64,000 bases of DNA from Sinorhizobium mexicanum (GTDB taxonomy: Bacteria; Pseudomonadota; Alphaproteobacteria; Rhizobiales; Rhizobiaceae), in the NCBI RefSeq assembly GCF_013488225.1, contig NZ_CP041238.1:4128501-4192500 (forward strand), in the 5' to 3' direction. The translations under genes were made by a program, and so were the position numbers. The notes under the pieces are model-generated. The model was not told where the DNA came from, made no database searches, and was given only the letters and a program-made list of their open reading frames with translations. Below, piece after piece: positions 17,293 to 26,081 of this stretch. Numbering within the stretch: the stretch's first letter is position 1; each line of letters begins with the position of its first letter.

Positions 17293-17476
17293 AGGGACAA
17301 TTCCTGTTTGCTTCCTGAATCAAAACTAGCTCAAATGCCGCTCTTGGCAAGCCGGCCGCCGTTGAACGCCGTCATATACGCAACCATGCCTATGGTCGTC
17401 ACCTACTCGCGGACAAGGCAAAAATTTTGTGAGAATAATGCGCAAGAAAACGTCGGGAGTAAGATCGCCGAAATCC

Positions 17477-17986
17477 ATGATCATCGTCAGAATGGCGCCA
17501 CGCGACCGCCGGCGCGCGCTTGTCAGTTTCGACGGCAGGACGGAGCAGGCGGCGATCGGCCGAAGCGGTGTGACGGCGATCAAACGCGAGGGCGACGGCG
17601 CGACACCGCGGGCATCGATGAAGCTGATCGGCGGATACATGCGCCGCGACCGCATCTCGTTGCCGCCGACGCGGCTGCCGATGCGTGCCACCCGCCGCGA
17701 CATGCTGTGGTGCGACGATCCTGCGCACGCCTCCTATAACCGCCCGGCCAAAGCCCCGCTCACGGTGAGCCACGAGACGATGATGCGCGACGACGGCCTC
17801 TATGACATATGCCTGGTCATGGATTGGAACATTTTCTGCAGACGGCGCAACGCGGGCTCCGCGATCTTCTTCCACCTGATCCGTCCCGGCTACGAGCCGA
17901 CGCAGGGCTGCGTCGCCGTCAGCCTGCCGGCAATGAAGCGGCTGATCCGGCATATGCACCGCGGAACGATCGTGAAGGTGGGGTAG
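17477..17986 (+). CDS. L,D-transpeptidase family protein (YkuD catalytic domain)
   Basis: 169 aa from ATG 17477 (MIIVRMAPRDRRR); the frame extends 16 codons upstream, so the start is uncertain. The C-terminal segment FFHLIRPGYEPTQGCVAVS has the YkuD layout: a conserved His followed by S/T-x-GC-V with the nucleophilic Cys. These enzymes form 3-3 cross-links in peptidoglycan or attach proteins to it. The N-terminal half is basic, and no clear signal peptide is visible from this start, so export is unresolved. Confidence 0.78.
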   Translation: MIIVRMAPRDRRRALVSFDGRTEQAAIGRSGVTAIKREGDGATPRASMKLIGGYMRRDRISLPPTRLPMRATRRDMLWCDDPAHASYNRPAKAPLTVSHETMMRDDGLYDICLVMDWNIFCRRRNAGSAIFFHLIRPGYEPTQGCVAVSLPAMKRLIRHMHRGTIVKVG

Positions 17987-18002
17987 GAAGCCGACGGCTG
18001 CA

Positions 18003-18548
18003 TCACGTTCCGTCGTCCAGCATTCGCGGCATCACGAACTGAACGAGCCGGCCCGTACCGGGCGCAATCTCAGACCATTGCTCGATAGTGAAATCCATGA
18101 CGGCGAGCCCGGCCGTCGGAAACTTCTCGCGCAGGCGCGCCAACGCCACCTCGTCGCCGCCTCCAATGAGGAGGAGAGCAAGCTCCGCCATGCCCGGGTT
18201 GTGCCCGACGAGCATGAGCTTCTCGACCGACGGCTCCACCTTTCGGATCACATCGATCATCGCCTTGGCGGCGACCTCGTAGATGGCGACGGCGTCGCGG
18301 GCTTCAACCTTGTGCGGCAACGCCTCGGCCACGAGCTCCCAGGTCTCCTGCGCACGCCGGGCGGTCGAAACGAGCGCGAGATCCGGGATCAGCTCCTGTC
18401 TTGCCATGAAGGCGCCGATTGCCGGCGCCGCCCTCCGGCCGCGGCCGGCAAGCGGGCGGCGATGGTCGGCGACACCCTCGGGCCAGGCGGATTTGCCGTG
18501 GCGGAGCAGCAGGAGGCGGCGTGTCGGGGGTCTGGCGTCGTCAGGCAT
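18003..18548 (-). CDS. SixA-like phosphohistidine phosphatase
   Basis: 181 aa from ATG 18548 (MPDDARPPTRR); in-frame Met codons 4 and 11 residues upstream are alternatives. Histidine-phosphatase fold: RLLLLRHGKSAWPEG carries the catalytic His, LVSTARRAQETW the second Arg, and MLVGHNPGMAELALLL the second His. Family members remove phosphate from histidine on phosphotransfer proteins. It is convergent with the L,D-transpeptidase gene, only 16 bp apart. Confidence 0.85.
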   Translation of the reverse strand: MPDDARPPTRRLLLLRHGKSAWPEGVADHRRPLAGRGRRAAPAIGAFMARQELIPDLALVSTARRAQETWELVAEALPHKVEARDAVAIYEVAAKAMIDVIRKVEPSVEKLMLVGHNPGMAELALLLIGGGDEVALARLREKFPTAGLAVMDFTIEQWSEIAPGTGRLVQFVMPRMLDDGT

Positions 18549-18601
18549 GGGTTTCCTCATCTGTCGGGCCGGTTGCTCCATTCTCGCACCGTCGCGCGCA
18601 T

Positions 18602-18628
18602 AAAAAAAGCCGCCCCGAAGGGCGGCCT
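18602..18628 (-). terminator. leuC terminator
   Basis: On the minus strand: gccgccc TTCG gggcggc followed by seven T residues. It is the expected end of the leuC transcript, 27 bp past its stop. Confidence 0.93.
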
Positions 18629-18654
18629 GAGATGCCGGAAAAGCTCGAACCGGC

Positions 18655-20064
18655 CTATTTCCATTCGCGGATATCGACGAAGTGCCCGGAAACCGCCGCG
18701 GCGGCCGCCATCGCCGGCGAGACCAGATGCGTGCGCCCCTTGAAACCCTGACGGCCCTCGAAGTTGCGGTTCGACGTCGAGGCGCAGCGCTCGCCCGGCT
18801 TCAGCCGGTCGTCGTTCATCGCCAGACACATGGAGCAGCCCGGCTCGCGCCAGTCGAAGCCCGCTTCCTTGAAGATCTTGTCGAGGCCCTCGGCTTCCGC
18901 CTGCTCTTTGACGAGGCCGGAACCCGGCACGATCATCGCCGAAACGGTCGAGGCGACCTTGCGGCCCTCGACGACCTTGGCGACGGCGCGCAGGTCCTCG
19001 ATGCGGCCATTGGTGCAGGAACCGATGAAGACCCGATCGATGGCGATGTCGGTGATCTTCGTGCCCGGCTTGAGGCCCATATAGTCGAGCGCACGCCATT
19101 TCGAGGCGCGCTTGGTCTCATCCTGGATTTCATCCGGGTTCGGAACGATGCCCTGCACGGAGACCACATCTTCCGGCGAGGAACCCCAGGACACGATCGG
19201 CGGCAGATTGGCAGCATCGAGCACGACGACGCGGTCGTAGTGGGCGCCCTCGTCCGTGTGCAGCGTCTTCCAGTATTCGAGCGCCATGTCCCAGGCCTTG
19301 CCCTTCGGCGCGCGCGGCCGGTCCTTGATGTAGGCGAAGGTCGTCTCGTCCGGGGCGATCAGGCCGGCGCGGGCGCCGCCTTCGATCGTCATGTTGCAGA
19401 TCGTCATCCGGCCTTCCATCGAGAGCGACCGGATGGCTTCGCCGGCGAATTCGATGACATGGCCGGTACCGCCGGCCGTGCCAATCTCGCCGATGATCGC
19501 GAGGATGATGTCCTTGGCGGTGACGCCCGGCGGCAACTGGCCGTCGACGCGCACCAGCATGTTCTTTGCCTTCTTCTGGATCAGCGTCTGCGTCGCCAGA
19601 ACATGTTCCACTTCCGAGGTGCCGATGCCGTGCGCAAGCGCGCCGAAGGCCCCGTGCGTCGAGGTGTGGCTGTCGCCGCAGACGATCGTCATGCCCGGCA
19701 GCGTGAAGCCCTGTTCGGGACCGACGATGTGGACGATGCCCTGGCGCTTGTCGTTCTCGGAGTAGTATTCGACGCCGAAGTCGGCGGCGTTCCTGGCGAG
19801 CGCCTCGACCTGGATGCGGCTCTCTTCGTTCTTGATGCCGAGGTGGCGATCGGGCGACGTCGGGACGTTATGATCGACGACGGCAAGCGTCTTTTCCGGC
19901 GCGCGGACCTGACGGCCGGCCATGCGCAGGCCCTCGAAGGCCTGCGGGCTCGTCACCTCGTGAACGAGGTGACGATCGATGTAGAGAAGACAGGTGCCGT
20001 CGTCCTGGCTGTTGACCAGATGATCGTCCCAGATCTTGTCATAGAGGGTACGCGGTGCGCTCAT
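18655..20064 (-). CDS. leuC: 3-isopropylmalate dehydratase, large subunit
   Basis: 469 aa, full length; aconitase-superfamily 4Fe-4S enzyme of leucine synthesis. The three cluster cysteines are in [10 protein letters not shown] and [11 protein letters not shown]. Substrate and core motifs include [21 protein letters not shown] and [12 protein letters not shown]. It is single, ended by a strong terminator, and separated from leuD by about 14 kb. The upstream 275 bp includes a possible 42-aa reading frame but no obvious leucine-codon attenuator. Confidence 0.98.
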   Translation of the reverse strand: MSAPRTLYDKIWDDHLVNSQDDGTCLLYIDRHLVHEVTSPQAFEGLRMAGRQVRAPEKTLAVVDHNVPTSPDRHLGIKNEESRIQVEALARNAADFGVEYYSENDKRQGIVHIVGPEQGFTLPGMTIVCGDSHTSTHGAFGALAHGIGTSEVEHVLATQTLIQKKAKNMLVRVDGQLPPGVTAKDIILAIIGEIGTAGGTGHVIEFAGEAIRSLSMEGRMTICNMTIEGGARAGLIAPDETTFAYIKDRPRAPKGKAWDMALEYWKTLHTDEGAHYDRVVVLDAANLPPIVSWGSSPEDVVSVQGIVPNPDEIQDETKRASKWRALDYMGLKPGTKITDIAIDRVFIGSCTNGRIEDLRAVAKVVEGRKVASTVSAMIVPGSGLVKEQAEAEGLDKIFKEAGFDWREPGCSMCLAMNDDRLKPGERCASTSNRNFEGRQGFKGRTHLVSPAMAAAAAVSGHFVDIREWK

Positions 20065-20138
20065 GGCGATATTCCATTTGAATTTTCAGAATATGGGGAA
20101 AAGGCCGGCAGCAGGGCAGCCGGAAAACTGACCGACGA

Positions 20139-20267
20139 TCAGGATAGGCGGCTGGTAAGCGCGCCGGAGACCCGCGCGAAAAAGCGTGCCGGCAGACGCT
20201 TGTGGTCCTGCAGCACGACGATTTTCTGTTCGCGACATCCGAATTTGGATTCCATGGCCGTGCTCAT
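20139..20267 (-). CDS. Possible 42-aa small protein upstream of leuC
   Basis: Open frame MSTAMESKFGCREQKIVVLQ..., ending ...RVSGALTSRLS, 74 bp before the leuC ATG on the same strand. It is basic at the C-terminal end. There is no strong ribosome-binding site, and only four Leu codons are scattered along it, so it does not look like a leucine attenuator peptide. It may be a genuine small gene or leader; this rests only on position and an intact frame. Confidence 0.3.
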   Translation of the reverse strand: MSTAMESKFGCREQKIVVLQDHKRLPARFFARVSGALTSRLS

Positions 20268-20338
20268 ATCAATTTTTCGGCTGTTCGGCAATCGAGGAGA
20301 TGGTGCGAACCGGCACCCCTTCTCTGCGAATGCGAACC

Positions 20339-21160
20339 CTACCGCGCTTCCGCCCTTCTCAGCCGCCGCTCGAGCGCCCGGAGAGCCAGCGACAGGCCGA
20401 TCGTCAGGATGAGATAGACATAGGCGACGATGGAATAGGTCTCGAAGAAGCGGAACGAGCCCGAGGCGTAGATCTTGCCCATCTGGGTGATATCGGCAAC
20501 GCCGAGCACCGAGACCAGCGAGGAATCCTTGACCATCGCCACGAAATCGTTGCCGAGCGGCGGCAGGATGACGCGGATCGCCTGCGGGAAGACGACGAGG
20601 CGAAAGCGCTGGTAGCGCGAAAGCCCGAGCGCCTTCGCCGCCTCCACCTGCCCCTTGTCGACCGACTGGATGCCGGCGCGAAAGACCTCCGCGATGAAGG
20701 CCGAATAGCCGATCATCAGCGCAATGATCGCCCGCCACATCAGCGAGATGTCGCGAACCACGAGCGGCTCCACCCAGCCTGCCGAAATGAAGGGCGCGGC
20801 TGCAAAATTCGCAACGACCACCAGCGCCGGAGCCCCTACGAAGGCGATGTAGAAAAGCAGGACGAGGATCGGCACGCCACGGATTACCTCGGTGTAGAAG
20901 CGCGCCGTCTGGCGGAGCGCAACGTGCTCGGAAAGCGCCATAAGCGCCACCCCGAGTCCGAGCACCGTCGCAAGCACAAAACCCACCAACGTCACGAAAA
21001 TGGTGACGCCGATGCCCTTGAGGACAACGCCGAAAACCTGCGAAAAGATGTCGTTGGTTGCAATGACCGCGGCGAGTGCTGCGGCGATCAAGAGAAGGGC
21101 GACCAGCCACCAGGGATAGTCGCCCTTTTCGGAAGTGTCGGATCTAACTGGCGCCATCAT
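20339..21160 (-). CDS. Polar amino-acid ABC transporter permease (HisM/GlnP type)
   Basis: 273 aa. About six membrane helices, with the permease EAA-type loop EAAKALGLSRYQRFRLVVFPQAIRVILPPLGN coupling to the ATPase. It belongs to the His/Glu/Gln/Arg/opine permease family. Start MMAPVRSDTSEKG (either Met). Its binding protein is the next gene upstream (48-bp gap). No ATPase subunit is encoded in the vicinity, so it must share one from elsewhere. Substrate not determinable. Confidence 0.9.
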   Translation of the reverse strand: MMAPVRSDTSEKGDYPWWLVALLLIAAALAAVIATNDIFSQVFGVVLKGIGVTIFVTLVGFVLATVLGLGVALMALSEHVALRQTARFYTEVIRGVPILVLLFYIAFVGAPALVVVANFAAAPFISAGWVEPLVVRDISLMWRAIIALMIGYSAFIAEVFRAGIQSVDKGQVEAAKALGLSRYQRFRLVVFPQAIRVILPPLGNDFVAMVKDSSLVSVLGVADITQMGKIYASGSFRFFETYSIVAYVYLILTIGLSLALRALERRLRRAEAR

Positions 21161-21208
21161 GATTCCGATAAGTTGGAGCGGGATTGTTCCCTCATCCCGC
21201 TCCGGCGA

Positions 21209-22018
21209 TCAGCCGCCCATCTTGTAGTCGAGGAACCACTTCTTGTTCAGCGCATCGAAGGTGCCGTCCTCCTTCAACGCCTTGATGGCGGCATTGACCG
21301 GGGCGACGAGATCGGAGCCCTTCGGGAAGATGAAGCCGAAATCTTCGGTGCCAAGCGGCTCGCCGATAACCTTGAGTTTGCCTTCGGACGAATCGACATA
21401 GCCCTTGGCGGCCACGCTGTCGGTCAGCACCAGGTCGACGTCGCCGGCCTTGAGCGCCTGCACGGTCGCGCCGAAGGTCTCGAACAGCTTGATGCGCGAG
21501 TTCTGCTCGTTGCCGTCGAGGATTTCATAGACTGCCGTGTAGAAGGGCGACGTGCCGGGCTGGGCACCGATCAGCGCATCCTCAACGGCGGCGAAGCTCT
21601 TGGCGTCCTTGAATCGGGCTTCGTCGCCGCGCACCAGCATGAACTGCTGCGAGCGCATATAGGGATCGGAGAAGTCGACCTTTTCCTTGCGGTCGTCCTT
21701 GATGGTGATGCCGGTCATGCCGATCTGGTACTGCCCGTCGGAAACGGCCTGGATCATCGCGTCCCAACTGGTGTTCTGGTACTCGACCTTGAAGTTCAGC
21801 CGCTTGGCGATCTCGTTCATCGCGTCATATTCCCAGCCGACGGCCTGGCCGGTCTTCGGGTCGACGAACTGCAGCGGCGGATAGGCGTTCTCGGTGACGA
21901 CGACAACCGTCTTGCCGCCGAGGTCCGGCAGGTCGCTCGCGACAGCAGGCGCAGAGAATGCGAATGGAACGGCAAGGGCTGCGGCGATGCCGGCAAGCAC
22001 GTGGCGGCGGATTGTCAT
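21209..22018 (-). CDS. Periplasmic amino-acid-binding protein of the ABC transporter
   Basis: 269 aa from ATG 22018 (MTIRRHVLAGIAAALAV), which gives a standard Sec signal peptide ending near AVASDLP; the frame extends upstream without signal-like sequence. SBP family 3 features: NAYPPLQFVDPKTGQAVGWEYDAMNEIAKRL, GMTGITIKDDRKEKVDFSDPYM and IGAQPGTS. It delivers a polar amino acid to the permease at 20339-21160. Confidence 0.9.
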   Translation of the reverse strand: MTIRRHVLAGIAAALAVPFAFSAPAVASDLPDLGGKTVVVVTENAYPPLQFVDPKTGQAVGWEYDAMNEIAKRLNFKVEYQNTSWDAMIQAVSDGQYQIGMTGITIKDDRKEKVDFSDPYMRSQQFMLVRGDEARFKDAKSFAAVEDALIGAQPGTSPFYTAVYEILDGNEQNSRIKLFETFGATVQALKAGDVDLVLTDSVAAKGYVDSSEGKLKVIGEPLGTEDFGFIFPKGSDLVAPVNAAIKALKEDGTFDALNKKWFLDYKMGG

Positions 22019-22091
22019 TTGCAGGAGCTCCCGAAAATTGTGGCGCCCGAAAATGTCATAAAATTTGCGGGGAAGACAAGCGGTTAGTGCC

Positions 22092-22120
22092 AAAAAGAAA
22101 GGCGGCTCGAAAGCCGCCTT
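22092..22120 (-). terminator. rplS terminator
   Basis: Minus strand: aaggcggct TTCG agccgcctt followed by a T-rich run (TTTCTTTTTGG). It lies 27 bp past the rplS stop. Confidence 0.9.
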
Positions 22121-22146
22121 CCTGACAATTCCGAGGAAATGAAATC

Positions 22147-22680
22147 TTATTCCGCAGCGTTTTCCGCTGCCTTTGCTTCTTCCGCTGCCTTTGCCTCGGC
22201 GGCTTCGGCTGCTGCCTTCTCGGCTGCGAGAGCCTGGGCGGCTGCAACCTTTTCAGCCTCGATGCGTGCCTTCTCGTCGGCAACGGCCTGGCGCTCGGCT
22301 TCGTTCAGCTTGCGGGCGCGCGTGCCGGTGTTCTCGACGATACGAGCCGACTTGCCGCGACGATCGCGCAGATAGTAGAGCTTGGCGCGACGGACCTTAC
22401 CGCGGCGAACCACTTCGACGCTCTCGACGAGCGGAGAGTAAACCGGGAATACGCGCTCGACGCCTTCGCCGTAGGAAATCTTGCGAACGGTGAAGCTTTC
22501 GTTGAGGCCGCCGCCGGAACGGGCGATGCAGACGCCTTCATAGGCCTGGACGCGGGTACGGTTGCCTTCGACAACGCGGACGTTGACGCGGACGGTGTCG
22601 CCGGCGGAGAAAGCGGGAAGGGTGCGCTTTGCGGCGATCTTTGCTGCCTGTTCGGCTTCCAGCTGCTGGATGATGTTCAT
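22147..22680 (-). CDS. rplS: 50S ribosomal protein L19
   Basis: 177 aa from ATG 22680 ([15 protein letters not shown]). The L19 core is complete through [20 protein letters not shown]. It carries a C-terminal Ala/Glu-rich extension of about 50 residues (repeats of [18 protein letters not shown] type) not present in E. coli L19 (about 115 aa) and probably disordered or helical. L19 sits at the subunit interface. Normally the last gene of rpsP-rimM-trmD-rplS; here a TSUP gene on the other strand separates it from trmD, so it needs its own promoter. Confidence 0.97.
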   Translation of the reverse strand: MNIIQQLEAEQAAKIAAKRTLPAFSAGDTVRVNVRVVEGNRTRVQAYEGVCIARSGGGLNESFTVRKISYGEGVERVFPVYSPLVESVEVVRRGKVRRAKLYYLRDRRGKSARIVENTGTRARKLNEAERQAVADEKARIEAEKVAAAQALAAEKAAAEAAEAKAAEEAKAAENAAE

Positions 22681-23103
22681 CGGTCTAACCTTTGCGTTCT
22701 TCTGAAACAGCCAGAGCGCTCTCGACCGGCCTGTCGGGTTTCCCTTCAAGCCTTGCCGTATTCATGGCAGGAGCGGATTCGCCATTCTTTGTTGATGGTC
22801 GACGGGCAAAGAACCCGAACCGGGGCGGCACATACACCAAACGAACCGCCTTGTCATCCCCGAAAGCCGATTTTCTGCTGCGTGTTTCCTTAAGATCCCA
22901 ACCGACCTACGGGCAGAACATGCAAATTCAGAGTGCTGCAGCGTGCTTTCCGCATCCGAAGACGCGCGGCGCTGTAGGTGCCTCCGCCTCGCAAGGGGCA
23001 TTTTATCAGAATTGGCTGAAATTACCGACATGGGAGACACGATCGACGACGGGCTTGCGGTCGCTATCGCCAGCGGCTATCCCGGTGCCCACGCGGTTCG
23101 GGG
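22681..23103. other. 423-bp gap between rplS and the TSUP gene
   Basis: Contains the divergent promoters of rplS and the TSUP transporter gene and one full-length inverted family A repeat (22875-22977). No gene is apparent in the rest. Confidence 0.6.
22875..22977 (-). repeat. RIME-like palindromic repeat, family A, copy 4 (full length)
   Basis: Inverted copy: ctgctgcgtgtttccttaag, then aacatgcaaattcagagtgc, tgcagcgtgctttccgcatc and gaagacgcgcggcgctgtag. Diverged in the loop of the first palindrome. Confidence 0.8.
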
Positions 23104-23856
23104 ATGGCCATGACGATTGTTCAAGCTCTTCTGCTTTTTGTTTCGGGATTCCTCTCCGGTGTTGTCAATGCCATCGCAGGCGGCGGCACCTTTCTGACCT
23201 TCGGCGCAATGACGCTCGGCGGCCTGCCGCCGATCGTCGCCAACGCCACCTCGTCGATCATCCAGTTGCCCGGCTACATCACCTCGGCGCTCGCCTATGC
23301 CAAGGAAATCCGGGCGGACCGGCAGAACGCAATCTTGCTCGGCGTCATTTCGGCGATCGGCGGACTGGCGGGTGCGCTGCTCCTGCTCTCACTCTCCAAC
23401 CCGTCCTTCCGCGCAATGGTGCCCTGGCTGCTGATCCTGGCGACCGCGATCTTCGCTGTCGGTCCGCTGCTCAAGCCGAAGGTGCGCAGCGACGAACACC
23501 GGATTGGCCCGCTTGGCGTCGCCAGCCAGATGGCGACCTCCATCTATGGCGGCTTCTTCGGCGCCGGCATGGGCATCATGATGCTGGCGGTGCTGGGGCT
23601 CGCGACCGGTGGCGGCTACCATCGGCTGAACGCGCTGAAGAATTTCATCTCGATCGTGATTGCCGCAATCGCCATCGCGGTCTTTGCCGCGGGCGGGGTC
23701 GTCTCCTGGCTGCACGCGGCCATCATGGTTCCGGGTGCGGCCCTTGGCGGCTATTCGGGGGTCTGGGCGGCGCGACGCGTCCCGCAGGCGATCATTCGGG
23801 CGCTCGTCGTCGCGGTCGGGCTGCTGCTTGCCGCCTATTATTTCTTCACCGGCTGA
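23104..23856 (+). CDS. TSUP family transporter (TauE/SafE)
   Basis: 250 aa, about eight membrane helices. The N-terminal GFLSGVVNAIAGGGTFLTFGAM and the repeated counterpart YGGFFGAGMGIMMLAVLGL are the two family signature segments. Members export or import sulfite, sulfoacetate, taurine-derived or other organosulfur anions; substrate not assignable. Two Met codons at the start (23104 and 23110) are both possible. It is encoded between trmD and rplS on the opposite strand, which is a departure from the conserved ribosomal order. Confidence 0.88.
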   Translation: MAMTIVQALLLFVSGFLSGVVNAIAGGGTFLTFGAMTLGGLPPIVANATSSIIQLPGYITSALAYAKEIRADRQNAILLGVISAIGGLAGALLLLSLSNPSFRAMVPWLLILATAIFAVGPLLKPKVRSDEHRIGPLGVASQMATSIYGGFFGAGMGIMMLAVLGLATGGGYHRLNALKNFISIVIAAIAIAVFAAGGVVSWLHAAIMVPGAALGGYSGVWAARRVPQAIIRALVVAVGLLLAAYYFFTG

Positions 23857-23880
23857 CCGCCAAGCTTGATCCACGCGTGG

Positions 23881-24591
23881 TTATTCCGAAAACCGGTTCC
23901 CACTTTTCGGATCACGCTTCAGCAGATCCGGCCGGCGCTCCGCCGTCAATTTTCGGGCTTCGGCCTCGCGCCATTTGGCGATCGCGCCATGATTTCCCGA
24001 GGTGAGCACGGCCGGGATTTCATGGCCTTCGAAGACCTGCGGCCGCGTATAGTGCGGGTGCTCCAGGAGGCCGCCCTCGAAACTTTCGTGCATGCCGGAC
24101 AATTCGTTGCCCATCACTCCGGGCAGGATGCGCACCACGGCATCAAGCAGCACGAGCGCCGCCGGTTCTCCGCCGGAGAGAATATAGTCGCCGATCGACA
24201 CTTCCTCGAGATTGCGCGTATCGATGACCCGCTGGTCGACACCCTCGAAGCGGCCGCAGACGATGACGACGCCGGCGCCACCGGCGAGCTCCCGCACGCG
24301 CTCCTGCGTCAGGGGCCGGCCGCGCGGGCTCATCAGCAGCCGCGGGCGGTCATCGTCGGCCGCGACCCGGTCGATGGCGCGGGCCAGCACGTCGGCCTTC
24401 AGCACCATGCCGGCACCGCCGCCGGCCGGTGTATCGTCGACAGTGCGATGCTTGTCCTCGGCGAAATCGCGGATCTGCACCGCCTCCATCGACCACTGCC
24501 CGCGTTCCAGCGCCTTGCCGGCGAGCGAGACGCCGAGATGCCCGGGAAACATCTCCGGATAGAGCGTCAGGACCGTCGCGCGAAAGGACAT
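23881..24591 (-). CDS. trmD: tRNA (guanine-N1-)-methyltransferase
   Basis: 236 aa from ATG 24591 ([17 protein letters not shown]). SPOUT-fold enzyme that makes m1G37 in tRNAs. The trefoil-knot motifs [36 protein letters not shown] and RIPVVLTSG-like [12 protein letters not shown] are present. The last residues ([11 protein letters not shown]) are encoded by a palindromic segment, CCGAAAA...TTTTCGG, that looks like a mobile repeat rather than ancestral coding sequence. Convergent with the TSUP gene, 24 bp away; rimM lies 11 bp upstream. Confidence 0.96.
   Translation of the reverse strand: MSFRATVLTLYPEMFPGHLGVSLAGKALERGQWSMEAVQIRDFAEDKHRTVDDTPAGGGAGMVLKADVLARAIDRVAADDDRPRLLMSPRGRPLTQERVRELAGGAGVVIVCGRFEGVDQRVIDTRNLEEVSIGDYILSGGEPAALVLLDAVVRILPGVMGNELSGMHESFEGGLLEHPHYTRPQVFEGHEIPAVLTSGNHGAIAKWREAEARKLTAERRPDLLKRDPKSGNRFSE
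23886..23910. repeat. Palindrome ccgaaaa-N11-ttttcgg within the trmD 3' end
   Basis: Seven-bp inverted arms around accggttccca-type sequence. From my recollection the segment accggttcccacttttcgg recurs widely in rhizobial genomes; that is memory, not a search. It encodes the end of TrmD and may also help terminate the convergent transcripts. Confidence 0.6.
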
Positions 24592-24602
24592 CGCCGGACC
24601 GC

Positions 24603-25166
24603 TCACTTGTTCTTCTTCGAGAACGGATTGCCGGCGCTTTCGTCCTTGTCGTCGACAAGACCCGCGGCGATCGGGTCGACCAGCAGTCTGCCACCCTCGA
24701 GATCGATCTCGAGCACCGACCATTCGGTGAAGGGGATCAGCACCGGCCGCCTGCCCGGCCCCTTCAGTTCCAGGAGATCGCCGGCGCCGAAATCGAAGAC
24801 GCCGGTCACCGAGCCGTAGCTCTTGCCGGCGCCGTCCACCGCCTCCAGCCCTTCGAGATCGGCGTAGAAAAACTCGTCCTCGTCGAGATCGTCGTCGGGA
24901 AGGTTGTCGCGCTCGATAAAGAGCTCAAGCCCGTTGAGGGCCTCGGCCGCATTGCGGTCGTTGATGCCGCGAAAGCGCACGACCACTACGTTCTTCGCCT
25001 CGCGGATTTCAAGCACCTCGAAGACGCGCCCGTCGGCACTGTGCAGATTGCCGTAGTCGCCGAGCGCAGTCGGATCGGCGGTAAAGGATTTCACCCGCAC
25101 TTCTCCGCGCAGGCCCTGGGCCGCGCCGATGGTCGCCATCAGGACTGGGTTTTCAAGCTTGCTCAT
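24603..25166 (-). CDS. rimM: Ribosome maturation factor RimM
   Basis: 187 aa. The N-terminal beta-barrel ([22 protein letters not shown]) binds S19; the PRC-barrel domain follows ([34 protein letters not shown]). It assists 30S head assembly. Between rpsP and trmD as usual, although a family A repeat and the rpsP terminator lie upstream, so it may be transcribed mainly by read-through. The Ser/Lys-rich tail NPFSKKNK is unremarkable. Confidence 0.96.
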   Translation of the reverse strand: MSKLENPVLMATIGAAQGLRGEVRVKSFTADPTALGDYGNLHSADGRVFEVLEIREAKNVVVVRFRGINDRNAAEALNGLELFIERDNLPDDDLDEDEFFYADLEGLEAVDGAGKSYGSVTGVFDFGAGDLLELKGPGRRPVLIPFTEWSVLEIDLEGGRLLVDPIAAGLVDDKDESAGNPFSKKNK

Positions 25167-25187
25167 AGTCTCAATCCATTTCGGGAC

Positions 25188-25250
25188 CTACAGCGCCGCG
25201 CGTCTTCTCAGACGCGCAAAGGATGCTGTAGCACCTAGAACGTCTGCGCG
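25188..25250 (+). repeat. RIME-like palindromic repeat, family A, copy 5 (truncated)
   Basis: ctacagcgccgcgcgtcttc / tcagacgcgcaaaggatgct then gtagcacctagaacgtctgc; the second palindrome is absent. It is located between rimM and the rpsP terminator. Confidence 0.8.
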
Positions 25251-25260
25251 ATCCGTGTGC

Positions 25261-25301
25261 ACATAAAACAAAACGGGCGGCATGGAAATGCCACCCGTTT
25301 G
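25261..25301 (-). terminator. rpsP terminator
   Basis: Minus strand: aaacgggtggcat TTCC atgccgcccgtttt (one mismatch) followed by gttttat. It separates rpsP from rimM, so rimM-trmD expression probably needs read-through or a separate promoter. Confidence 0.85.
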
Positions 25302-25321
25302 TCACGTCCGTTTGGCGGATA

Positions 25322-25696
25322 TTATTCCGCGGCAGCTTCGGCAGCGGCAGCAGCTGCTTCTTCAGCACGCTGCTTGGCTTCCGCGGCACGTTCCTGTGCC
25401 TTCTTGCCGGGCTGCGCCTTGGTCGGGTTGTTGCGGGCCGGGCGCTTTGCAAGACCAGCCTGGTCGAGGAAGCGCAGCACGCGGTCGGTCGGCTGTGCGC
25501 CCTGGGCGATCCAGTGCTGGACGCGCTCCTTGTCAAACTCGATGCGCTTTTCGTCGTCCTTGGCGAGCATCGGGTTCCAGGAACCGAGCTTTTCGAGGAA
25601 GCGGCCGTCACGGGGGCTGCGCGCATCGGCAACGACGATCTGGTAGTAGGGGCGCTTCTTGGAACCGCCACGGGCGAGACGAATTTTCAGTGCCAT
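25322..25696 (-). CDS. rpsP: 30S ribosomal protein S16
   Basis: 124 aa from ATG 25696 ([21 protein letters not shown]). The S16 core is complete through [19 protein letters not shown]-terminal Ala/Glu/Lys-rich tail of about 45 residues ([20 protein letters not shown]) extends beyond the 82-residue enteric protein, matching the habit seen in L19 of this genome. First gene of the rpsP-rimM-trmD group and preceded by ffh and chorismate mutase. Confidence 0.97.
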   Translation of the reverse strand: MALKIRLARGGSKKRPYYQIVVADARSPRDGRFLEKLGSWNPMLAKDDEKRIEFDKERVQHWIAQGAQPTDRVLRFLDQAGLAKRPARNNPTKAQPGKKAQERAAEAKQRAEEAAAAAAEAAAE

Positions 25697-25733
25697 TTCA
25701 GTTACTCCTTGCAGGCTTTCTTGACCGCTTCGT

Positions 25734-26069
25734 TCAAGCGGAACGTGTGGCGCCGGCGTTGCTCGCGGGTTGCGAGCGATCGGCGGCGATGGCTTCATGA
25801 TGCCGGATGACTTCCTTGATGATGAAGTTCAGGAACTTCTCGGCGAAATCCGGGTCCAGATTGGCATCCTTCGCCAGGCGGCGAAGGCGTTCGATCTGGT
25901 ATTCCTCGCGCGCCGGATCGGCCGGCGGCAATTGATGCTTGGCTTTCAGAACGCCGACCGCCTTGGTGCAGCGGAAGCGTTCGGCCAGCATGTGGACGAG
26001 CGCGGCATCGATATTGTCGATCGACTGCCGGTAGCCCGCCAATTCCTGTCTGATCTCGGGATCAATCAT
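25734..26069 (-). CDS. Chorismate mutase, AroQ class
   Basis: 111 aa single-domain AroQ-alpha type. All helices are visible: REL-like [53 protein letters not shown] and [20 protein letters not shown]. It converts chorismate to prephenate for Phe/Tyr synthesis. It lies between ffh (12 bp away) and rpsP (37 bp away), a typical rhizobial arrangement. The C-terminal ten residues vary (Ser/Ala-rich). Confidence 0.93.
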   Translation of the reverse strand: MIDPEIRQELAGYRQSIDNIDAALVHMLAERFRCTKAVGVLKAKHQLPPADPAREEYQIERLRRLAKDANLDPDFAEKFLNFIIKEVIRHHEAIAADRSQPASNAGATRSA

Positions 26070-26081
26070 TCTCTGCGATCC

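Noticed and set aside
20065..20338. Leucine attenuator upstream of leuC
   Set aside because: No run of Leu codons and no terminator/antiterminator pair is visible; the short frame there is leucine-poor.
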